A stretch of 64,000 bases of DNA, taken from positions 434,001-498,000 of the forward strand of contig BPJV01000002.1 in assembly GCA_026004795.1 (NCBI GenBank), in the 5' to 3' direction. The notes below the pieces were generated by a model, which was not told the origin of the DNA, searched no databases, and saw only the letters and a list, made by a program, of their open reading frames with translations. Source of the DNA: Pirellulaceae bacterium (GTDB lineage: Bacteria > Planctomycetota > Planctomycetia > Pirellulales > Pirellulaceae). How positions within the stretch are numbered: the first letter of the stretch is position 1; each line of letters opens with the position of its first letter. The translations under genes and the position numbers were made by a program. Shown here piece by piece: positions 54,102 to 63,549 of the stretch.

Positions 54102-54527
54102 TTACCGCAATCGAGGCGTGTCGGCCTGTACGGCGATGCTCAATTGCTTGATGCCTGCTTGGCTCACCACGGCATACACCGCCGCTACCTGTTGATGGGT
54201 GGCGCGTCCGTCGGCGCGCACCACCACTTGCGTATTTCGCTGGTTGGCAGTTTGAGTTCGCAAATGACTCCTTAGTTGTTCCAAAGTCAATGCCGTTCCA
54301 TCCAGTAGGACCACGCCATCGGCCAACACCTCGATCGTGTGGCGGCGGGGAGGCGATGCATTGTTGCCAGCGGCGCCGACACTGGGCAGAGCTACATCGA
54401 TGTGCCGTTCGTCGTCGGCGAACTGCGTCCCCACCATGAAGAAGACGATCAGCAGGAAGACGACGTCGATCATGGGCGTCAAATTCACGCTGGGCAGTTC
54501 ATCATGGATACTTGTTTTCAATGCCAT
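54102..54527 (-). CDS. exbD: ExbD/TolR biopolymer transport protein
   Basis: 141 aa. One membrane helix near the N-terminus (LTPMIDVVFLLIVFFMVGTQF) with the functional Asp in PMIDV, then a periplasmic domain (LRTQTANQRNTQVVVRADGRA). Works with ExbB/TolQ as a proton-driven motor in the inner membrane. The gene ends 29 bases before the cyclase-fold gene and follows exbB after about 85 bases, so the three form one likely transcript. Confidence 0.93.
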   Translation of the reverse strand: MALKTSIHDELPSVNLTPMIDVVFLLIVFFMVGTQFADDERHIDVALPSVGAAGNNASPPRRHTIEVLADGVVLLDGTALTLEQLRSHLRTQTANQRNTQVVVRADGRATHQQVAAVYAVVSQAGIKQLSIAVQADTPRLR

Positions 54528-54613
54528 GCCGCTGAAACGTTGAACCTGTGCCTATAAAATGAATGTGAAGACGATTCTGGTTGTTCCCACCTCAGGGTCT
54601 TACCTATACACCG

Positions 54614-55576
54614 CTATGCTGCCTTGCGCACGCGACTTCTCTTTTTACCCGCCCCCAGCGCTTCGGCACTGATCAAATCGACGACATCTTGCCCGAGGCT
54701 GTCCATTTCCAGGATGAGACGATCGGTTCTACCCACGAAGAAGGCATAGGCGGCATAGGCGGGGATTGCCACACACAACCCGGCCGCCGTGGTTAGCAAC
54801 GCCGCACCGATGCCACTGGCCAGCAACTCGGGACGCCCCATGGCATCGGCCTGAGCAATCGCATTGAACGCATCGATCATCCCCAGAACGGTACCCAGCA
54901 ACCCGAGCAGTGGAGTCAAGTTGCTGATGGCACTGAACAACCGCAAATACTTGCGCAAGTCGCAAGTGATGCGTTCGCCAGCATCGAGAATCGCTTGTTC
55001 AACCTCGACTGCCGGTCGCCCCCACTTGCGCATGGCAGCGGCGAACAGGCGAGCGATCGGACTGCGGTTCTGTTCGCACAACTCCAATGCTTCCTCCTGC
55101 GTGAGCGTCTGCTCCTCGAGCTGTTCCATCACGCCGCGGACGAATGGATGAGGAATCACGTTGCCACGCCGGAGGTAGAACAGGCGTTCGAGCACAAAGA
55201 TCAGCAGAACGATGGAACAGCCCATGATGGGCACCATCAGCATTCCCCCCTGCTGAATGGCGGCCCACATGCCGCTGGCGGCGATCGCCGAATCGCCCCC
55301 GAGGGAGTTTTCCTCCGCTGGTGCTCCTCCCACCGATGACAGCGATGCAGGATCAGCCGGCATCTGCCCCACGTCATTGGCTGCTGCGATTCGCGCTGCA
55401 GGCTCTCCCGACGCCGAAGAAGCAGCTCCGGTCGCAGGAACAGCAAACCTGACCGGCGGCGGAGCTTGCGCATGGAGCAGTGCCATGGGCAATATCACCC
55501 CAGCAACGGCAGCGCTAAGAGGCAACGATCCTCGTTGTGAGACAAATTGTAAAAAGCTTGCGGGTCTAGGCTTCAT
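54614..55576 (-). CDS. exbB: MotA/TolQ/ExbB proton channel family protein
   Basis: 320 aa from ATG at 55576, with GGGAAG upstream; the open frame extends to 55747 but without support. N-terminal signal-like helix (LSAAVAGVILPMALLHAQA), a periplasmic segment, then the ExbB membrane core: MVPIMGCSIVLLIFVLERLFYL, LTPLLGLLGTVLGMIDAF and GLCVAIPAYAAYAFFV. Those helices form the proton-conducting complex with ExbD. C-terminal basic tail GAGKKRSRVRKA. The N-terminal extension of about 95 residues is longer than in canonical ExbB. Confidence 0.92.
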   Translation of the reverse strand: MKPRPASFLQFVSQRGSLPLSAAVAGVILPMALLHAQAPPPVRFAVPATGAASSASGEPAARIAAANDVGQMPADPASLSSVGGAPAEENSLGGDSAIAASGMWAAIQQGGMLMVPIMGCSIVLLIFVLERLFYLRRGNVIPHPFVRGVMEQLEEQTLTQEEALELCEQNRSPIARLFAAAMRKWGRPAVEVEQAILDAGERITCDLRKYLRLFSAISNLTPLLGLLGTVLGMIDAFNAIAQADAMGRPELLASGIGAALLTTAAGLCVAIPAYAAYAFFVGRTDRLILEMDSLGQDVVDLISAEALGAGKKRSRVRKAA

Positions 55577-55979
55577 GCCACTTCCCAAAATTACCCAGTC
55601 GGTCCGCAAATCAGTAGGGACAACCGTCATACCATCCTGGCACGGCAATGCCCCGGAACCGATCCAGCTACACCAGCTCCCTCCTTGCCGCATCACCACC
55701 GCCATCGGTGGCCGAACATGCGGTTCGATCCACGGTGCATCGGCCACACCTACCTTCGTCTTTTAGCGGACAAGGCGTTGAGCAACAAGACAGAATGTCG
55801 GGAGCTAGCAATTGAGCGGCATCTTGCGACTCGGCACCTCGCATCCCCTGGGCAACCACTTTCGGTGCGGCAAACATTACCGAAAATGCTGTCCATAACT
55901 CGTGGTATCCACGTGGTATCGCCGCGCGGGGATCTGGACCTCCCCTAGATTGGCGAACCTCCCGCTCGCGTCGCCCCAC
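55577..55979. other. Intergenic region, no gene seen
   Basis: About 400 bases between the ExbB gene and the end of the response regulator gene. Upstream frame of ExbB (55577-55747) looks non-coding. No promoter or hairpin strong enough to call. Confidence 0.5.
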
Positions 55980-56360
55980 CTAACCGGCGAGCGCCTTTTC
56001 CACCAAGGGTAGCAATCGACCAACATCGATCGGTTTGGGCAGCACAGGAAAACGGAGATCCTGCGCCCGGTCGGGAAACTCCGAGCTTCCTAGGTGCGCG
56101 GTGATCATGATGGGGACCGCCTCCGGACACAGATGTTGCATCTGTTCCACCAGACGGACGCCGTCCATTCCCGGCATGCGAAAATCAACCAGCAAAACCT
56201 GATACCGCCGAGACCGAGCCAACGTGAGCGCTTCCTGCGCATCTACTGCCGTGTCGATGGAGAACCCCAGGTCTTCGAAGATATCGCGCAGGTTGATGCG
56301 GATATCGGGATCGTCGTCAACGATCAACAGATCACGGATACCGGAAGGTTGTCTTTCCAT
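55980..56360 (-). CDS. Single-domain response regulator (receiver only)
   Basis: 126 aa CheY-like receiver: acidic pocket LLIVDDDPDI, phosphorylation site Asp59 in LLVDFRMPGMDG, Thr87 in IMITAHLGS and Lys109 in VLPKPID. No output domain, so it must act by binding a partner or in a phosphorelay. It lies 251 bases downstream of the FixL-like kinase on the same strand, the obvious candidate phosphodonor. Confidence 0.92.
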   Translation of the reverse strand: MERQPSGIRDLLIVDDDPDIRINLRDIFEDLGFSIDTAVDAQEALTLARSRRYQVLLVDFRMPGMDGVRLVEQMQHLCPEAVPIMITAHLGSSEFPDRAQDLRFPVLPKPIDVGRLLPLVEKALAG

Positions 56361-56611
56361 GTGATATCACTTTTCTCCACGGCCACCCATCGCCACGTTC
56401 TCTGCTCTGCCGATGCTCCTTCGCAGCTCCTTCGCGGTTTCTCCGCCGGCTAACAGCTTAGCATTCCTAGCGGTATCTACCAACTGGATTGTCGAACCGT
56501 CTTGCCACGCAACGACTCCGCAAAGATTGTTCTGCAGAACCACACAGGCTCACGAAGTGAGCACCAGTCGGCCAGCGGCTTTGATCCATCGAGCGTCGGT
56601 TCCATCACCGC

Positions 56612-57739
56612 TCACGACTCGACGGGAAAAACGATGCGAAAAGTGGTTCCTTGGCCTGGGACGCTGTCGAAATCGATATGGGCACCGTTTCGTTGGACGA
56701 TGGCGTAGGAGACGGCCAGCCCCAACCCCATCCCGCGTGCCTTGGTGGTGAACATCGGTTGGCCAATGCGCGGTGCCGCTTCCGAGGAAATGCCAATTCC
56801 GGTATCGGAGATGGAAACGGTGACGCTCTCCCCATCCGCATGACCGTCAATGCGAAGCATCCCGCCTTGTGGCATCGCATCCCGGGCATTGCGAATGATA
56901 TTGCGAAAAACGATCGTCATCTGTTCGGCATCCACAGACACGCAGGGCAGCTCGGCGAGCGACGCTTCGAGGACTACCTCGATCGATGACGGCATCTCCG
57001 TCGTGGCGACGATGGATTGGAGCAACGGGGCGAGAGCCACGGCTCGGCGTACCGGCGTGGGCATACGAGCCACATCGGCGAGCGCCGAGATCACCGCATT
57101 GATCAAATGAACTTGGCGATCGATGCGCTGGAGGTGCTCGTGGCGTTTTTCCTCAGTGGCCGTGCGGGCGTTCAGCAGGAAGAACGTCGACGTTTTGATC
57201 ACGTTCAAGGGGTTGCGAATCTCATGCGCAATCCCTCCGGCAACTTGCCCCAACATGGCCAGTTTCTCTTTCGCGATCAACAGCTCTTGCGCGCGCTCGA
57301 GCGCGGCCGTCCGTTCGGCTACCCTTTCCTCCAGCTCTTGATTCAACCGCTGCAGTTCGTCCTGCGCCTGTCGCAAGTCCGAGATATCCCGAATGATCCC
57401 GGCAAACTTCCTCTCCCCCTGTTCGTGAAACTCGCTTACGGCTAAGTGAATAGGAAACTCGGTTCCGTCCTTGCGGCGCCCCATCGTTTGCCGACCGATG
57501 CCAATTATTTTCTTGACGCCGGTGCGGAGGTAGGTTTTTAAATACCGATCATGCTCCTCCCGGTACGGCGAGGGCATGAGGATGGAGACGTTGCGTCCAA
57601 GCAATTCGTCCGACGCGTACCCGAACATCCGTTCGGTAGCCGGATTGACCATTTCCATGCGCCCACGCGAGTCGATGGTGATGATGGCATCCACGGCAGT
57701 CTCCATCACCGCCACAAAGCGATTGAGTTGCTGTTCCAT
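56612..57739 (-). CDS. FixL-like PAS-domain sensor histidine kinase
   Basis: 375 aa from ATG at 57739. The PAS domain (residues 4-122) is close to the FixL type: DAIITIDSRGRMEMVNPATERMFGY, SILMPSPYREEHDRYLKTYLRTG, KKIIGIGRQTMGRRKDGTEFP. His63 (in EEHDRY) and Arg83 (in GIGRQ) align with the proximal heme ligand and the distal arginine of FixL; FixL's Arg206 position is Thr69. A coiled coil (about 122-155) leads to HisKA with the phospho-acceptor His172 (GGIAHEIRNPLNV) and a full HATPase domain. A soluble oxygen or redox sensor is likely if heme is bound. Upstream ABC genes may share its transcript. Confidence 0.88.
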   Translation of the reverse strand: MEQQLNRFVAVMETAVDAIITIDSRGRMEMVNPATERMFGYASDELLGRNVSILMPSPYREEHDRYLKTYLRTGVKKIIGIGRQTMGRRKDGTEFPIHLAVSEFHEQGERKFAGIIRDISDLRQAQDELQRLNQELEERVAERTAALERAQELLIAKEKLAMLGQVAGGIAHEIRNPLNVIKTSTFFLLNARTATEEKRHEHLQRIDRQVHLINAVISALADVARMPTPVRRAVALAPLLQSIVATTEMPSSIEVVLEASLAELPCVSVDAEQMTIVFRNIIRNARDAMPQGGMLRIDGHADGESVTVSISDTGIGISSEAAPRIGQPMFTTKARGMGLGLAVSYAIVQRNGAHIDFDSVPGQGTTFRIVFPVES

Positions 57740-57779
57740 GCCACATCCTCCACCCACGTCGGATTACCAATACTTTCAC

Positions 57780-58562
57780 TTACCGCTGCGATTCGAATTC
57801 CTGTGCCGTCGACCAACGGGCGAGCAAATTGTCACACAATAGATTGACGATACTCAGCAAGGATATGCCGAGAAGGGTGCTAGCGACGATCGCCCCCATC
57901 ACCGCATCGGTGCGGGCCATGCGCTGCCAGGCACTGATCAAGGTGCCCAAACCAGCGAAACGATTGACCGCATCTCCCACGAACAATTCCCCCACAATGG
58001 CGCCAATGATGGCCAGTCCCGTACTGACGCGAAGCCCCAAGACCAGGTAACGAATCGCATGGGGAATCCGCAATTTCACCATGATTTGCCAGCGACTGGC
58101 ACGGTGAACGCGGAAGACGTCCAACAGCAACGGATCTATCGAAATCAATCCGCTGGTCACGTTCGAGACGATGGGAAACAGACTGATAATACTCGCTACC
58201 AACACCACGGTGCGAAAACGATAGCCAAACCAGGTGGTCAACAGCGGGGCGATGGCAACGATAGGTACCGTCTGAAGAAACAACACATAGGGGAATATCG
58301 CCGCACGCAACCACCGCGATTGGGACAGCAGCAGCGCGACGATCGAACCGACCAGGAGGCTCAGCAACAACCCGAGCGCCGAAGCAGCACAAGTGGCAGC
58401 CACCCCGACGCCCAACGCCGCACGCTCCTGCCACATCGTCGTGGCGACCTGCACGGGACCGGGCAGCAGGATGGGAGGCAAATCGCTCCACCAAACAATC
58501 GCCTGCCACAAGAGCAGCAGTACCACCAGACCACCGATGGTGGGAATCCATTGACCTCTCAT
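57780..58562 (-). CDS. ABC transporter permease, NitT/TauT/SsuC type
   Basis: 260 aa from ATG at 58562, overlapping the ATPase gene stop by four bases. About six membrane helices (IPTIGGLVVLLLLWQAIVWW, GLLLSLLVGSIVALLLS) and the inner-membrane EAA-like loop region (LLLDVFRVHRASRWQIMVKLRIPHAI). The family (BPD_transp_1, SsuC/TauC) imports nitrate, taurine, alkanesulfonates, thiamine precursors and similar. No periplasmic binding protein gene is adjacent, so specificity is open. Confidence 0.9.
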   Translation of the reverse strand: MRGQWIPTIGGLVVLLLLWQAIVWWSDLPPILLPGPVQVATTMWQERAALGVGVAATCAASALGLLLSLLVGSIVALLLSQSRWLRAAIFPYVLFLQTVPIVAIAPLLTTWFGYRFRTVVLVASIISLFPIVSNVTSGLISIDPLLLDVFRVHRASRWQIMVKLRIPHAIRYLVLGLRVSTGLAIIGAIVGELFVGDAVNRFAGLGTLISAWQRMARTDAVMGAIVASTLLGISLLSIVNLLCDNLLARWSTAQEFESQR

Positions 58563-59332
58563 CGCTTCACCTCGGCCTCCGCCGCCGTCCACAGCAGCTC
58601 ACTGATCCGTTGATACACCTCAGCGAACTGCGTGCCGGCACGGCTATCGAGGCTACGAGGCCACGGCAACGGATTATCCACGTCAGCCACGAGGCGCCCT
58701 TTGACCATGATCACGATGCGATGGCTCATCAACACCGCTTCGGCCAAATTGTGCGTCACCAACAATGTCGTGCGACGACGCGTCTGCCATAGTTCCAGCA
58801 CCAGTTGATTCATCTGAGCACGCAGCATGTCATCCAGCGCCGCAAACGGTTCATCCAGCAACAACATGCTGGGATTGGTGACCAATGCTCTGGCCAGACT
58901 GACGCGCATCCGCATGCCGCCAGAGAGCTGGCGGGGCAGTTTCCCCCAATCCGCTTGTGCCAAGTGTACTGCGCTCAACTGTCGCGCCACCTCGTCGTCC
59001 ACCGCTGCTCTGCCGCCCCGACCGCGCAACTCCAAGGGAAGACGTACGTTTTCCCAGACCGTGCGCCACGGCAGCAGCGCGGGCTCCTGAAACACAACGC
59101 CCACTTCAAGCCCCGCGCCGCCTCCCGCAGAGGTTACGGTACGCACGCGTCCTTCTTGCGGTTCCACCAGCCCCGCGATCGTGCGCAGCAACGTGGTTTT
59201 TCCACACCCGGAAGGCCCGATCACACTCACGATTTTCTCCGGGGCCAGGTCCAGGCTTAGCGAATCGAGCACCGGAGGATGGTCGCCAAAACGCACGACG
59301 ACGTCCTGCAGCGAAATTCTCGATAGCATCAT
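58559..59332 (-). CDS. ABC transporter ATP-binding protein, NitT/TauT/SsuB type
   Basis: 257 aa from ATG at 59332 (a second ATG follows at 59329); the longer open frame upstream is not family-like. Walker A in GPSGCGKTTLL, Q loop FQEPALLPWRTVWENV, signature LSGGMRMRVSLARAL, Walker B MLLLDEPFAALD and switch His in LLVTHNLAEA. All sites are intact, so ATP hydrolysis is expected. Forms the transporter with the overlapping permease gene. Confidence 0.93.
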   Translation of the reverse strand: MMLSRISLQDVVVRFGDHPPVLDSLSLDLAPEKIVSVIGPSGCGKTTLLRTIAGLVEPQEGRVRTVTSAGGGAGLEVGVVFQEPALLPWRTVWENVRLPLELRGRGGRAAVDDEVARQLSAVHLAQADWGKLPRQLSGGMRMRVSLARALVTNPSMLLLDEPFAALDDMLRAQMNQLVLELWQTRRRTTLLVTHNLAEAVLMSHRIVIMVKGRLVADVDNPLPWPRSLDSRAGTQFAEVYQRISELLWTAAEAEVKR

Positions 59333-59393
59333 GCAGCTTTCCCGCGAGAGAACCAATTTCCCGGACGGTCTTCGTGTCCTGGCCGAAAACTTT

Positions 59394-61055
59394 CTAATCA
59401 TCCGTCCCATCGGTCGCCGGAGAAACCAGGTGGACGACGATTTGGCCATCAAGCACATCGCGCAGGCGATGGGCCGACCGCACCACCTCCAACAACTGTT
59501 CCGCCAAGGCAAGTTGTGCCTTAAGTTCTTCGCGCCGGGATTTCGCCAGAGCCTGCACGGACCGGTGCCCTTCCCCCGCGGCTACCTTCATCTGCTCGGC
59601 CAGCATACCCAGGGATCGGTGGGTGGAATCCAGGTGCATTTCCAAGCGTTCCAACCACTGGGACGCCAACGGCAAACGGACTGCAGGAAACATCGCCGAT
59701 GTCGCCTCCAGCCGAAATTCGATCGTATCGTGGCGTCCTCCCACCAGCCGGGCATGCAAGCGCACCATGGCATCCGCTTCCCCGGCATCTTCCCTCGCCA
59801 GCAACCATAATGCCGGTTGGCGACGGGTAATCAACTGACCGTCCGGGGGAGCGATCCGCACTCCTTCCACCGCACGCAGTGTCGCCATCCACGCACCGCC
59901 CCCCACGGGGTGCTGCGGTGAAGAGGCCGCCTCGATCCTTATTCGATGGACGAATTTGTCCATCGGGAGGATCACTTCGGCACCTTGCTCTCCCGTCGTC
60001 CCGGCGACCGTTGATGTTGGCGACGTCTTCTCTTCATCCCGCTGAATCTGGCTGGTCAAATCGGCAATCTGTTGCATGGGATCGACGGTCCCATGCTCCT
60101 GGTCAGTAGCTTGTGGTGTCGGCCCGATTGCCACCGACACGTCCGTGCCTGCCGTTTCAGCCCCCTCCCCGGCGGCTGTCGCAGTAGCTGTTGTTAACGG
60201 AGGAGCAACCGCCACCGCACGGGGATCCGCTGCGGTATCGTGCTCCCCCGCGCCGGGGAGATCAGCGACGTCCACCGCCGCCAGGGCCAGCTCCATGTTT
60301 GTCCCCTGCCCGTCCATCGGAAAAGCCGTCGCCTCAATGTCGGTCGACTCGGACATCAGCACCGTTTCGTGACTCTGCCCAGACGCCCCTTCTTCGTCCC
60401 TGCCCCCCGCAGGAGGCCAATCGCCCTGTCGAGCGGACTTGCTATCCAGCGTCACGAGGTTGCTACTGGAGCTCTCGCGGTCACTCTCCGGTCCGCTCTC
60501 GCTCCACCGACCAACGAGGAACACCGCAACGGCTCCCCCCAAGGCCAATCCGGCTCCAAGCAGCATCGGCATCCGCCGACTCTTGGGCCGCTGCCCCTTG
60601 CGGCGTCCCCTGGCGACTCCGGAAGATGCCCAGTCAGAAGGAGCCAACCGAGCTTCCTCCCCAGCAGGCTGATCGTCAGTCGTCTGACAGGAAGGCTCGA
60701 GGGGAGCCGCGTTGTCTTGGGGCAGGCGGGAATCGGCAACCGTGTCGTTTGCATCGGCTTGCCCCACGGCATCTGCCAGCCAGCGGCGCAAATCGTCGCG
60801 CAGGCGTCGAAGCTCAACGGGCTCCCGCAACGGACGTTGAGGAATCAAGTGCCCCGCGCCGTCAACTTGAAACTCGGCCCAACTCCACGGTGCCGCCTCT
60901 CCCGCCTCTCCATGGTCGGGAGTCGACGTACCGCGGAGGGCATCTTCCCGAGCCGCTGCAGCAATCAACCGTTGCAATTGAAGCTCCCAATCCCGGCACA
61001 CCGCCGCGGGCGGAGGCCCCAATCGGTCGATCAGCTCTTGCACAGAAGGGCTCAT
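59394..61055 (-). CDS. Hypothetical single-pass membrane protein
   Basis: 553 aa. The N-terminal 90 residues may be a cytoplasmic regulatory domain (MSPSVQELIDRLGPPPAAV, LRDDLRRWLADAVG); a basic stretch and a membrane helix follow at about 165-182 (MPMLLGAGLALGGAVAVFLVG). A long low-complexity Ala/Thr/Glu/Asp region then leads to a C-terminal beta-rich and helical part (WLERLEMHLDSTHRSLGMLAEQM, LALAEQLLEVVRSAHRLRD). No known domain. Encoded just upstream of the ABC genes (61-base gap), which suggests linked expression; function unknown. Confidence 0.72.
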   Translation of the reverse strand: MSPSVQELIDRLGPPPAAVCRDWELQLQRLIAAAAREDALRGTSTPDHGEAGEAAPWSWAEFQVDGAGHLIPQRPLREPVELRRLRDDLRRWLADAVGQADANDTVADSRLPQDNAAPLEPSCQTTDDQPAGEEARLAPSDWASSGVARGRRKGQRPKSRRMPMLLGAGLALGGAVAVFLVGRWSESGPESDRESSSSNLVTLDSKSARQGDWPPAGGRDEEGASGQSHETVLMSESTDIEATAFPMDGQGTNMELALAAVDVADLPGAGEHDTAADPRAVAVAPPLTTATATAAGEGAETAGTDVSVAIGPTPQATDQEHGTVDPMQQIADLTSQIQRDEEKTSPTSTVAGTTGEQGAEVILPMDKFVHRIRIEAASSPQHPVGGGAWMATLRAVEGVRIAPPDGQLITRRQPALWLLAREDAGEADAMVRLHARLVGGRHDTIEFRLEATSAMFPAVRLPLASQWLERLEMHLDSTHRSLGMLAEQMKVAAGEGHRSVQALAKSRREELKAQLALAEQLLEVVRSAHRLRDVLDGQIVVHLVSPATDGTDD

Positions 61056-61803
61056 GGCGTCGCCAGATGCGCGAGAAAGAGAAGCACAGGACTTGCCCAG
61101 AAAGGCTTGTATCGATCGTCTACCAGTCTCCGACCATCATAGCAGTAGCCCTGGTCCGTGCCTACGCACGGCGCCATGGAGCGGTTGCATCACGCTGGCG
61201 CTCTCTAGCCCGCGTCCCGTGGCCCGCGGCCACCCCTACTCATCCTTTCGCCCGAGTGTCTCGAACTGATGCCAGCCAGTCCACGACAGCCCACTACTCG
61301 ACGATCCGTCGATTGCTTCCATCGCTCTATGTCGGTAAGACATTGACGGCAACCCCATGACTGGATTGGACTTGCTGCATCCCTCCGTCGACCGACGGGG
61401 AACGTCCCCCCAGGCATCCGACACGTTTTCAACGCCACCTCGACTCGGCACCAGCGCGTCTGGCGGGGGTCGGCCCACCGTCAAAATATTAGTTTTCTCT
61501 TAAATCTTCGGCATCAGATCGGAGCACTCGGCATCCTCTGCCGTCCGAGATGCGGATCGAAGTTTGACATGGATGCTAGCAAAACTACAATCGCCGCTCA
61601 CTCATGACCGGAAGGCCTCGATGAGCGGCCTAACGGTTAGGGAGTGGCACGACGACGACGTTCGACTGGAATCTTGGCAGTCCCTTTTCAGCCTAGGAAC
61701 GTCGAGGAAGTACGCAGCAAGGTCTGCTGCGGGCGTCATTGGTTTCGGACTACACGCCGCCCAATGGGGTGGTGGCCAACAGCGATAGGAGCTCGCGAGG
61801 AGC
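61056..61803. other. Divergent intergenic region upstream of dnaA
   Basis: 748 bases. It has an AT-rich patch at about 61489-61507 and a good promoter for dnaA (61564-61591). I found no cluster of TTATCCACA-type DnaA boxes, so I do not call an origin here. No gene accepted; small frames look non-coding. Confidence 0.55.
61564..61591 (+). promoter_or_regulatory. Candidate sigma-70-type promoter of dnaA
   Basis: TTGACA at 61564-61569 and TACAAT at 61586-61591 with a 16-base spacer; the -35 is a perfect consensus. The dnaA ATG lies about 210 bases downstream, giving a long leader. Confidence 0.6.
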
Positions 61804-63544
61804 ATGGCACACGACGTGAACCTAAGCGAACAGGAGGTCGCTGTAGAATTGCCGCAGGCAGTCAAGGAATCGATCGGTGAAGAACGTTATGAATTATGGC
61901 TGGGTGAAGCACAGCGATGGAAGATCGAAGGGGGACGTCTTGAAGTCACCTTTCCGAACGAGTTCGCCGCCACGTTGGCCACCAAACGCGTGCTGGAAGA
62001 CGTCACTCGTGCCGTAGAAGCGTGGCGCGGCCACCGAATTGAAGTCTGCTTCGCCGCCGAGGCACGGCTTCCTGTCACCCTCGCCAACCGCCCCATCGTC
62101 AGCCCCCAGCCGTTCACCGACCGTCCCTGCTCCCATCGCGAAGAAGTTGTCGTCCGCATCGGAAAACGGCATCGCACCGTCGTTCGCGGACGGTTCGCCA
62201 ATCGCTTCACCCCATGCTACCGATGCTGCTGAACATGCCCATTCCCATAGCCATGATCGGGCGCAGACCGGTGTGGAGCGGCTCGCGCAACGCAGGCAGA
62301 TCTTGACGGCAGAGCCATCATCCGCAAAAGACAGACAAACCGAGGGCAATGAAAAAGCTGGCAAAAACAGGAAAGACAAACAAAGAACAACCGGCGTGGA
62401 AGTTGGTAGGTCCACTTCCGGAGCGGGCAGCGATTGTGAGCCAACGGTACCAAGAGGTATAACTACAGGCGGTTCAGGAGTGGAGACCGGCTTCGCTCCA
62501 TCAAGTTCTTCGCCGCCTGCAGCGACCGAATCGGTTTTAGTCGTGAGTGAGTGCAATCAACTCGCCTGGTCGACCGCCAAGCTAGTGCTGGGAGAACCGG
62601 GACGCTACAGTCCGGTACTCTTCTTCGGTCCCAGCGGCTGCGGAAAATCGCTGTTGATGGCCACGGTAGCATCACAGCTTCGGCGGCGTTGTGGGATGCG
62701 ACGTGTGCAGGTGGTGACCAGCGAACAATTTACCAATGATTTCACCAGCGGGTTGTGTGGGCGACAGTTGCCGATGTTTCGCGACAAGTACCGTGGCGTC
62801 GATGCCCTGCTGGTCGAAGATGTGCAATTCTTGATGGGCAAGCGTAGTACGCTCAACGAATTCCGGTACACCATCGACAATCTGGTGCGTCGTGGAAAAC
62901 AGGTCGTATTGACCGCGGATCGTCCTTTATCCGAGTTGCACGGTCTGGGCAAGCAGCTGGTGGGGCGTCTGCAAGCCGGATTGACTGCCCCTCTATTGCC
63001 GCTCGATGAATCGGCGCGGCGGCGAGCGCTGCAGCACATGCTCGACGGTAGCCAGGTTCGGCTACCAGCAGACATCGTGGAACAATTGGCGGCTCGTGCC
63101 TCCGGAGACGGTCGCGTGCTCAGCGGCATTGCCAAACGGTTGATCGCCCACGCACGACTTTCCACTCAACCTTTGACCTGGGAGGCGTGTTGGGAAGCGG
63201 TGGCGGATCTGGTGCATGCGGTGCAACCGGTGGTTAAGATCAAGGATATCGAACGGGCGGTATGCTCGGTTTTTGGACTGGAACCGGGCAGTTTGCAGTC
63301 GCAGAGCAAGACGCGCCGCGTTAGCCAACCACGAATGATCGCCATGTTCCTGGCCAGAAAGTACACCCCGGCAGCTTACAAAGAGATCGGTCAGTACTTC
63401 GGCAAACGTCGACACAGTACGGTGATCGCGGCCCAGCGTTCCGTGGAACAATGGTTGCAAGAGAATGCCCCGCTGGAATGCGCGGGCGGGTTGCCGGTGC
63501 GCGAGTTGCTGAGGCATACCGAAGCGCATCTGCAGGTGAGTTGA
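61804..63544 (+). CDS. dnaA: Chromosomal replication initiator DnaA, split by an apparent frameshift
   Basis: Domain I is encoded from ATG 61804 in one frame (AVKESIGEERYELWLGEAQRW, LEVTFPNEFAATLATKRVLEDV) and that frame stops at 62230-62232. The AAA+ domain III and DNA-binding domain IV are in the frame one base forward, open from 62018 to the stop at 63544: Walker A FGPSGCGKSLLM, Walker B ALLVEDVQFLMGK, and IAMFLARKYTPAAYKEIGQYFGKRRHSTV. The shift must lie between 62018 and 62232, in the variable linker (domain II), perhaps near a run of C around 62101. It could be an assembly error, a true disruption or programmed. If real, domain III/IV could start from TTG 62039. Confidence 0.85.
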
Positions 63545-63549
63545 TCGCC

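Noticed and set aside
60191-61360. Plus-strand open frame of 389 codons
   Set aside because: Opposite the 553-aa membrane protein; very Arg/Pro-rich with no motif.
61056-61803. Possible replication origin next to dnaA
   Set aside because: No cluster of consensus DnaA boxes could be found by eye, only an AT-rich patch; origins are not always beside dnaA in this phylum.
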